Below are positions 23,111-28,693 of a stretch of DNA of 28,693 nucleotides, piece after piece. Both the position numbers and the translations under genes were made by a program. Every line of letters starts with the position of its first letter. Positions within the stretch are counted from its first letter, which is position 1. Origin of the DNA: an uncultured Thermoguttaceae bacterium. Its GTDB lineage: Bacteria; Planctomycetota; Planctomycetia; Pirellulales; Thermoguttaceae. The notes below the pieces were generated by a model that had not been told where the DNA came from, made no database searches, and saw only the letters and a program-made list of their open reading frames with translations. Location: the NCBI GenBank assembly GCA_934725735.1, contig CAKVCP010000014.1:1-28693 (forward strand). Reading direction: 5' to 3'.

Positions 23111-24562
23111 ATGTCCGCCTCCCTTTCCGAATCGTACGCCGCGTTCGACAAGCGCTTTCAAGCTCTGCTCAATCAGGAAGAGAGCGACTCGGCGCGCGCC
23201 GACCTCGCCGTCAAAAGACTCGAACTCTGCCTTCTCGCGCCGCGATTTGGCGTCGTGGAAAACCCTGTGGAGCGCGTGAAAGAAGCGCGCGCGTTCGTCG
23301 ATCAGGTCGTCGACCGCAACGAACGCGACTATCTCCGCCGTATTCTCGTCAACGCCGCGCTACGGTTCGAACCATCCCCCGCGCTCGACGAAAAAATCGA
23401 AGAGATTATCCCCGAGATCTTCTCCGACGAAGAACGCCAAAACGCGCTCTACGCGCGTCTCCTCTCTTTAGGGAAGCGGCCCGGCGTCGATTGCGAAAAA
23501 TTGCGCGATCGAATCGCTGAACTCGACGATCTCCGCCAATATGAGAACGCGACCGCGTATCTTCACGCCGCCTACGAAATCGCCGGCGTCGAATACTACG
23601 ACGATCTTGAGACGCTCCCCGCGCTCGTCGCACGACACGACGGCGCACTCTTAGAGCTCCTAGCCGGACGCGATCCTCAAGAGACGCTCGAATTCTTGAA
23701 GGAACAAGCGGAAAAGACGTTCCGAACGTTTCTCGCTTCCGCCGTGACCCTTGCGCAATTCGCAAGGGAAAAAGCGGGGACGACTCCGCGTTACGACGAC
23801 CTTGAAGAGGAAGAATTCGACGAGGAAACTCTCGACGCGCTCAGGACGGATTTTAAAAGCGTCGGGATTGTTTCTCCTTTGATCCTTGAGCGCGGCGAAA
23901 AGCTGCGCGGAATCTTCGAACTCAACGACGGGTTCGAGGGGACGCTCTCGCTGCTAAAACTCCTCGCGGAGGCGAAGCCGGGAACGCTTTATTATCCGAA
24001 AGACGCGGCGTCTTACGATCACGAACGCGTCGAGACGGAAACGCTCGCGCAGGAGTTGGCGAAAGGAGACGCGCGACGTTTGGCGCGTCTCGCGCAGGCT
24101 GCGCTTGCGAACGAAACGACGCGCGACGCAGGCAAGAACGCGACGCGAGAAGCGCTCAAACTTCTCGGAGGAGAACGCGGGAGCGACAGCGTCGACGCGT
24201 ACGCGACCCTTGTTCGCGCGCATCTCGACGCGGGGATGAAGAAACCGGCGTCGAAGTTGGCGACGCTCCTTGCGAAAGCGATCCTCAACTTCGAATCGGA
24301 AGCGACAATCGAGTGTTACGCGCGGCGTTATCTCAACCTTTTCGACGCGCAAGCGGTTGAACTCTTTAACGAAGTCGCGCTCCCAGAAACGCTGACGAGC
24401 GTTCTGAACTTCGCGGCGGACGCGCGGAACGCGCAAGAGGACGCGCGTCCGGAGCTTTTCGAACGCGCGCTGAAAATCAGGGAAGACGCGGAGCCTCTCG
24501 TTGTAGGCTCCACCCTTCTCGAACTCGTCAAACTCACCCTGGGCATAAAGGAGTCTGAATGA
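23111..24562 (+). CDS. Cytoplasmic helical protein of unknown function
   Basis: Not recognised. A 483-residue soluble protein with no signal peptide or membrane segment. It is rich in Leu, Ala, Glu and Arg and should be almost wholly alpha-helical, with repeated helix pairs such as ALYARLLSLGKR, ATAYLHAAYEIAG, RLARLAQAALANE and AYATLVRAHLDAGMKKPASKLATLLAKAI, recalling TPR- or HEAT-like solenoids without a confident match. An acidic stretch (DDLEEEEFDEE) lies at about 235-246. It starts 6 nt after the metal-binding protein gene, with AAGGAG 10 nt before its ATG, and its stop overlaps the larB start (ATGA). This tight packing is the only guide to its role: it is probably made together with LarB and TcdA. 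Confidence 0.8.
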   Translation: MSASLSESYAAFDKRFQALLNQEESDSARADLAVKRLELCLLAPRFGVVENPVERVKEARAFVDQVVDRNERDYLRRILVNAALRFEPSPALDEKIEEIIPEIFSDEERQNALYARLLSLGKRPGVDCEKLRDRIAELDDLRQYENATAYLHAAYEIAGVEYYDDLETLPALVARHDGALLELLAGRDPQETLEFLKEQAEKTFRTFLASAVTLAQFAREKAGTTPRYDDLEEEEFDEETLDALRTDFKSVGIVSPLILERGEKLRGIFELNDGFEGTLSLLKLLAEAKPGTLYYPKDAASYDHERVETETLAQELAKGDARRLARLAQAALANETTRDAGKNATREALKLLGGERGSDSVDAYATLVRAHLDAGMKKPASKLATLLAKAILNFESEATIECYARRYLNLFDAQAVELFNEVALPETLTSVLNFAADARNAQEDARPELFERALKIREDAEPLVVGSTLLELVKLTLGIKESE

Positions 24563-25341
24563 CCGCTCATAACGAATCGTATTTGAATATCGGAGACGCG
24601 ACGATCGATCTGGATCGCGAGGAACGATGCGGATTTTCTGAGGTGATCTACGGCGAGAGCAAGACGGCGGACGCGATCGAGCGGATCGCGCTGGCGCAGA
24701 TCGAGCGCGATATCGACGTTTTAGCGACGCGCGTGAGCCAAGAGAAGGCGAACGCGATCCTTCCGAGCCTTCGTCGAGCGCGTCGCGAGGCGTATTACAA
24801 CCCGGTAGGGCGAGTGATTCGCGTCCCGTCGCCGCGTCGTCCTGAAGCGATGTATCAGGGGCGAATCGGGATCGTCACGGCGGGAACGAGCGATCTTCCA
24901 GTGGCGGAAGAGGCGCGAGAAACGGCGGCGTGGACGGGGGCGCAGGTTGAGATGATCCAAGACGTCGGGGTCGCGGGCCCTCAGCGACTTGTGGCGCACG
25001 TTCCGCGTCTGCGCGAGATGGACGCGTTGATCGTCGTCGCTGGAATGGAAGGAGCGCTCCCGAGCGTCGTGGGCGGTTATGTCTCCTCGCCGATTATCGC
25101 CGTGCCGACGAGCGTCGGCTACGGGGCGTCCTTCGGGGGCGTGGCGGCGCTGCTGGGGATGATTAACAGCTGCGCGTCGAACGTCACGGTGGTGAATATC
25201 GACGCGGGTTTTAAGGCGGGCTACGTCGCGGGACTCATCGCGAAGAATATCGCGATGGCGGCGGAGGACGGATATTACGAGGGTGTGAACGAGTCGCGCG
25301 CGCACGGTCCTCGACGCGGCAGGAAGGGGAGACGCGAATGA
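24559..25341 (+). CDS. larB: LarB, nickel-pincer cofactor biosynthesis (NaAD carboxylase/hydrolase)
   Basis: LarB carboxylates the pyridinium ring of nicotinic acid adenine dinucleotide and cleaves the phosphoanhydride, the first step toward the nickel-pincer nucleotide used by lactate racemase-type enzymes. The 260 residues match the family: an N-terminal helical part with YGESKT (31-36), then the AIR-carboxylase-like domain with IVTAGTSDLPVAEEA (105-119), VVAGMEGALPSVVGG (159-173), PTSVGYGASFGG (183-194), and INSCASNVTVVNIDAGFKAG (202-221), containing the conserved Cys205. The start overlaps the previous stop and its own stop overlaps the tcdA start (both ATGA). LarC, LarE and LarA are not in the window, so it is apart from its usual partners. 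Assignment to the family is firm; the cofactor's use here is unknown. Confidence 0.93.
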   Translation: MTAHNESYLNIGDATIDLDREERCGFSEVIYGESKTADAIERIALAQIERDIDVLATRVSQEKANAILPSLRRARREAYYNPVGRVIRVPSPRRPEAMYQGRIGIVTAGTSDLPVAEEARETAAWTGAQVEMIQDVGVAGPQRLVAHVPRLREMDALIVVAGMEGALPSVVGGYVSSPIIAVPTSVGYGASFGGVAALLGMINSCASNVTVVNIDAGFKAGYVAGLIAKNIAMAAEDGYYEGVNESRAHGPRRGRKGRRE

Positions 25342-26141
25342 CGACAATAGGCGAAGAATCGGATCAGTTCCATCGTACGCGTCTCATTTTGGGAAACGAC
25401 GGGCTATCGCGGATTCAGGAATCGCGAGTGATGGTCGTCGGACTCGGCGCGGTGGGGAGCTACGTCGTGGAGGCGTTGGCGCGCGCGGGGGTCGGAGCGT
25501 TTCGTCTCGTCGATTTCGACAAGGCGCAGTTGAGCAATATCAACCGCCAGCTCTTTGCGACGCACGCGACGTTAGGGCGACCGAAGGCGGAGCTCGCGCG
25601 GGAACGCATCCTCTCGATCAATCCTTCGGCGCAAGTCGAAACGCGTCAAATCCTCGTCAATAGCGCGACGGTCGCCTCCCTCTTCGAGGGCGACTGGAGC
25701 GATCCGGCGGACTACGTCGTAGACGCGATCGACACGCTAGGGCCGAAAGTCGCGCTCATCGAGGAGACGTTGCGACGCGGGGCGCCCCTCGTCTCGAGCA
25801 TGGGCGCGGCGCTGCGCGTCGACGCCGATTTAGTGCGTTTCGGAAAGCTCACGGGAGTCTCCAACTGCCCTCTCGCGGCGCAGTTGCGTAAGAGGCTGCG
25901 TCGAGTCGGCGTCAACACGGACGACGTCGACTGCGTCTATTCCCCCGAACCGATACGCGACGCGCTCCGCGCCGGCGACGAAAGGATCGAACGCGTCCCC
26001 CAGTCCGAACCGCTCCGCTCCCCCGACGAACGCTCCCCGCAAGGGCGCCCGCGCAACACCCTAGGAAGCCTTCCCACAATAGTCGGTATCTTCGGGTTGC
26101 GCATCGCCCACGAAGTCGTCCTCCGTCTTGCGCGGCGCTGA
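25338..26141 (+). CDS. tcdA: tRNA threonylcarbamoyladenosine dehydratase (TcdA/CsdL), E1-like
   Basis: ATP-dependent E1-like enzyme that cyclises t6A37 of tRNA to ct6A. The 267-residue protein opens with RTRLILGNDGLSRIQ, then the nucleotide motif VVGLGAVGSYVVEALARAGVG (34-54), LVDFDKAQLSNINRQLFA (58-74), and the INPSAQVE and VDAIDTLGPK segments, the order found in TcdA rather than ThiF or MoeB. It lacks the zinc cysteines of MoeB/ThiF, which fits. The usual C-terminal GSLPTIVGIFGLRIA is present, preceded by a charged insert (about 215-240, DERIERVPQSEP). It is translationally coupled to larB and is the last gene of the operon, with a terminator shortly after. Confidence 0.93.
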   Translation: MTTIGEESDQFHRTRLILGNDGLSRIQESRVMVVGLGAVGSYVVEALARAGVGAFRLVDFDKAQLSNINRQLFATHATLGRPKAELARERILSINPSAQVETRQILVNSATVASLFEGDWSDPADYVVDAIDTLGPKVALIEETLRRGAPLVSSMGAALRVDADLVRFGKLTGVSNCPLAAQLRKRLRRVGVNTDDVDCVYSPEPIRDALRAGDERIERVPQSEPLRSPDERSPQGRPRNTLGSLPTIVGIFGLRIAHEVVLRLARR

Positions 26142-26164
26142 CGCGCGACGCCGCTACGAACCGC

Positions 26165-26201
26165 AAGCGTCCCTTTTCTATAACGAAAGGGGACGCTTTT
26201 T
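26165..26201 (+). terminator. Rho-independent terminator after tcdA
   Basis: AAGCGTCCC-TTT pairs with AAAGGGGACGCTT (one bulged base) and is followed by TTTTTGCTTTT. It lies 24 nt after the tcdA stop. Confidence 0.9.
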
Positions 26202-26278
26202 GCTTTTCCCATTCTCTTGAAAGTCCTATCTCAAATTCCAACTTAGGTCGTGAAATCCCGTTCATTTTTCTTCCCAAC

Positions 26279-26305
26279 TTGCCTAAAAAAAAAAAACGTT
26301 ACAAT
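26279..26305 (+). promoter_or_regulatory. Possible promoter of the NurA-HerA pair
   Basis: TACAAT at 26300-26305 follows an unbroken run of 12 A (26285-26296). The best -35 candidate, TTGCCT at 26279-26284, is only 15 nt away, shorter than ideal, so this is tentative. The A-tract itself could act as an upstream curved element. Confidence 0.3.
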
Positions 26306-26355
26306 GCAACCAACTAAAACAGTCGCCGCCCTACCTCCCCGTCCCCTACGCAAAG

Positions 26356-27510
26356 ATGACCCTCAGAATTACGGAAATTTTGGCCCAAAAGACTCATGGC
26401 AAAAGCTATCGAGCCCAAAAATTTAGCTATGATAACGTAGGCCTTCCCGAGGGAGAGACCGATAAAACGGAAACACGTTCTTTTCAGGGACGCGGCGAAA
26501 CGCAAAAGAATTCTTCCGCAATTGACCTTCGGGATAAAATGAAGCGTTTAAGAGGGTGCGCTCCGCTCGTCAATCTCTTTTTAGACGGGTCGCGGCACGT
26601 CTTCAAGATCGACGACGTCGCTTACGGAGATCGTATCTATCCCATTCTCGCCGGACAGATCGCCGTCGCCTGTTGCCAGCTTCAAAATAAGCGTATCCAT
26701 TGCCAGTCCCTTGAACGCAAACTTGTAGTCGTCATCCCCGACCAGGCGTTCTCAAACTACGGGCGCGAAAAAGAGAAACTTCGAGAGCTACGCGACTTCT
26801 TCAACAAAAATTCGGGACTCCAAAGGCTCGGATATTCTATCTCCGACGTTCTAAAGTACTCGCCTCGAGGCGGCGAAAATTACGAAAAGCTGCAAAATCT
26901 TGCGATTGCCAAAGTTCAAGACCTCATGATTGAAACGGAACAGACGACGGTCTTCCAATTGGTTGAAAATAAATCCGTCGGCAACGACCATTACTTACTC
27001 AAGGACGGTTCTCTAGAATACAACACCCGTTATAGAAGCGGCAGCGCCGACGAAAATGCGATCCGCGACGCCTATCAACATGTCATAGGGGTTTCTAAAT
27101 CTTTCAATCTGGAAGGTTGCGGAGATGGAAAAGATAAAGCGCGCGGGGTGGAAATAGCCGACCTCCCCCTCTTCCATCGAACGCCCGTCGCGCATTACTA
27201 CAACCCCCATCAAAACGAAAACGTCCATTTCGGCGTTTGGTATTTGAGGGTAAGAGACCGAAGTCGAACCCCCGGCCCTCTCGACGGAGTCGTGAAAGTC
27301 GAAAAGATCATGACGGATGAAGAGCAAAAGACAGGGGCGCTGGACTCCAATTCCGTCGACAACCTCTGCGCCCACCTCCTTAATCTACGAATGCCAACCT
27401 GCTACGGAGTCGACAGGAGATGGGCCAACCATCTTTATCCGGTCTACCTCGCCGAACGTTACGCCAAAAGCAGATATCTTAGTCCCGACGTATTCTTACA
27501 GCTATTCTAG
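26356..27510 (+). CDS. NurA-domain nuclease
   Basis: A 384-residue protein with the marks of the NurA 5'-to-3' nuclease fold: LFLDGSRHVFK with Asp77 (first metal ligand motif), an ETEQ cluster with Glu193/Glu195, LLKDGSLEY with Asp217, VIGVSKSF with Lys248, VHFGVWYLRV near 290-299, and the C-terminal NHLYPVYLAERYA with His359. NurA nucleases work with the HerA hexameric translocase in DNA-end resection in archaea and in repair or anti-phage roles in bacteria. The following gene encodes such an ATPase, which strengthens the call. The first 65 residues are polar and variable. The ribosome-binding sequence before the ATG is weak, so the start is uncertain. Codon use is less GC-biased than in neighbouring genes, a possible sign of horizontal transfer. 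Confidence 0.85.
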   Translation: MTLRITEILAQKTHGKSYRAQKFSYDNVGLPEGETDKTETRSFQGRGETQKNSSAIDLRDKMKRLRGCAPLVNLFLDGSRHVFKIDDVAYGDRIYPILAGQIAVACCQLQNKRIHCQSLERKLVVVIPDQAFSNYGREKEKLRELRDFFNKNSGLQRLGYSISDVLKYSPRGGENYEKLQNLAIAKVQDLMIETEQTTVFQLVENKSVGNDHYLLKDGSLEYNTRYRSGSADENAIRDAYQHVIGVSKSFNLEGCGDGKDKARGVEIADLPLFHRTPVAHYYNPHQNENVHFGVWYLRVRDRSRTPGPLDGVVKVEKIMTDEEQKTGALDSNSVDNLCAHLLNLRMPTCYGVDRRWANHLYPVYLAERYAKSRYLSPDVFLQLF

Positions 27511-27519
27511 GGGAAGATC

Positions 27520-28693
27520 ATGGTTCAAGAAAAGCTCATCGGACGCGTTGTCGCCACGGAAAAGAATCCGACGACGATCGACTCCTTCACGTTTTGGACG
27601 CAATCAGATTTGATTCTCAATCCCTTTGATATCGTGAAAGTTGAACATATCAACGGCTCGTCCTCGTATGGAGTAATCGAAGAAATCTCGCATATCACCG
27701 ACGCGACCAGTTTCCTGACGAACTATATCTCAAGCGATTTTGGCGATCTGAACGTCGAGGACGCGACGATGCGCATCGGGATGAATTACGTCAGCGCCAA
27801 AGTCGTATGCAACGATAAGAATATCTATATTCCCTTGCAAAACAACGCCAAAGTACTCCTCGCGACGAAGGAAGAGATCACTTACGCGCTAGGGCTCAAA
27901 AGCGTCGATAATCCTCTCATTTGCGGTTATCTCGAAATGTACGAAGGGACGCAAGGTTGCGAAAAGGTTCAACTTCCCGTGCATTTGAACTCGAAGTTCA
28001 TCATCGGTCCGGAAGGCGCCCACTTGAATATCTCCGGAATTTCGGGACTCGCCGCGAAGACGTCTTACGCAATGTTCCTTCTCAAAGCGATTCAAGACAA
28101 ATATCTGACAATGAACGACGAAGAAGAGAGCGTCGCGTTCGTCCTCTTTAACGTCAAAGGGAAAGATCTCCTGGCAATCGACCAAGAAAACGACTTTAGC
28201 GACGAAGAGCGGCCTAAAGAAGCGCGCGACCGTGCCTGCAAGCTTTATCAAGCCCTCGGGCTTAAACCGAAGCCCTTCAAACAGGTATCCTATTTCCATC
28301 CGTACTCGGAGCATTACGGCAAATCGAATTCCTACCTATCTCGCGACGAACTCGTCGAAAACGCGAAAATGAACAAGAGTAAGTTCTTCAAATTTCTTTA
28401 TCCGGACGATAAGGAAACTCTCGATCTCCTCTTTGCGAATATCGACGATACGAATCAAACGATCGAATCAATCCTCAACTACATTTCGAACGAATCTGAC
28501 CCAAGCTTCAGCAAACTTGAGGGCTGGGATAAATTATGCCAAACGGTAAAGGCTAAGACGGAAGCGGGCGCAAAGGAAGGGAAAGAGATTAACGTCATGA
28601 GTTGGCGAAAATTTAGCCGACTCCTCAACAAAGCGGTCGCAGGCTGCCACTTCTTCGCGCGAAGGCTCGACGCCTATGCGGAGATACCTGAAA
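27520..28693 (+). CDS. HerA-like ATPase/translocase, partial (3' end beyond window)
   Basis: The frame is open from the ATG at 27520 to the right edge (391 codons visible, no stop). AGGGGAAG a few bases before the ATG serves as ribosome-binding site, and only 9 nt separate it from the nuclease stop, so the two are one operon. Residues about 5-115 look like the small N-terminal HAS-type beta barrel (IGRVVATEKN, FDIVKVE, SSSYGVIEEI). An ATP-binding loop follows at about 170-181 (NISGISGLAAKT), which departs from the usual GxxGxGK[ST], having Ala before the Lys180-Thr181 pair. FNVKGKDLL at 210-218 is a pattern typical of bacterial HerA relatives. The Walker B and arginine-finger regions lie outside the window. 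Assignment rests on layout, barrel, loop and the nuclease partner. Confidence 0.8.
   Translation, partial: MVQEKLIGRVVATEKNPTTIDSFTFWTQSDLILNPFDIVKVEHINGSSSYGVIEEISHITDATSFLTNYISSDFGDLNVEDATMRIGMNYVSAKVVCNDKNIYIPLQNNAKVLLATKEEITYALGLKSVDNPLICGYLEMYEGTQGCEKVQLPVHLNSKFIIGPEGAHLNISGISGLAAKTSYAMFLLKAIQDKYLTMNDEEESVAFVLFNVKGKDLLAIDQENDFSDEERPKEARDRACKLYQALGLKPKPFKQVSYFHPYSEHYGKSNSYLSRDELVENAKMNKSKFFKFLYPDDKETLDLLFANIDDTNQTIESILNYISNESDPSFSKLEGWDKLCQTVKAKTEAGAKEGKEINVMSWRKFSRLLNKAVAGCHFFARRLDAYAEIPE

Noticed and set aside
23360..23376. GGTTCGAACC resembling a tRNA T-loop
   Set aside because: It lies within a coding gene and no acceptor, D or anticodon stems surround it.

Overview
The window reads as a planctomycete chromosome, most like the Pirellulales/Thermoguttaceae (gene-content inference, no database check). 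The clues are a Tat-exported sugar-phosphate isomerase-like protein, a DUF1080 protein, leucine-rich-repeat and TPR lipoproteins, a soluble Hanks-type Ser/Thr kinase, and a dnaG-sigma factor pair without rpsU. Coding DNA is strongly biased to GCG, GAC, TCG, CGC and GTC codons. This bias leaves many long, meaningless antisense reading frames, which were discarded. No tRNA, rRNA, CRISPR array or insertion sequence was seen.

Layout. (1) 1-5000, minus strand: a membrane-anchored acidic protein cut by the left edge, a TPR lipoprotein upstream of it, a Tat-exported TIM-barrel isomerase, and a kinase fused to a degenerate receiver domain; hairpin terminators separate the units. (2) 5228-10784, plus strand: a clean promoter drives a small lipoprotein, then an LRR protein, a DUF1080 protein, hemC and tkt, closed by a strong terminator. 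(3) 10785-15451: an AT-rich leader with a near-consensus promoter, dnaG, and a divergent RpoD-family sigma factor, ending in a terminator shared with the convergent mtaB. (4) 15476-20679, minus strand: mtaB, a divergent xylose isomerase, tatD and a DegP/HtrA protease; tatD overlaps the end of the protease gene. (5) 21010-26201, plus strand: a secreted Met/Gly/Ser-rich protein, then a tight four-gene run of a ZnuA-like metal-binding protein, an unrecognised helical protein, larB and tcdA, closed by a terminator. (6) 26356 to the right edge: a NurA-type nuclease followed 9 nt later by a HerA-like ATPase that is cut by the window end.

The parts best worth following are the NurA-HerA pair (possible DNA-end processing or anti-phage module), the metal-protein/unknown/LarB/TcdA operon, the sigma factor with altered -10 recognition residues, and the kinase-pseudoreceiver fusion. 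Two enzymes (MtaB, TcdA) that act on the same tRNA base, t6A37, lie in the window. Five promoters were found with -35 and -10 boxes exactly 17 nt apart, and they helped to choose start codons.
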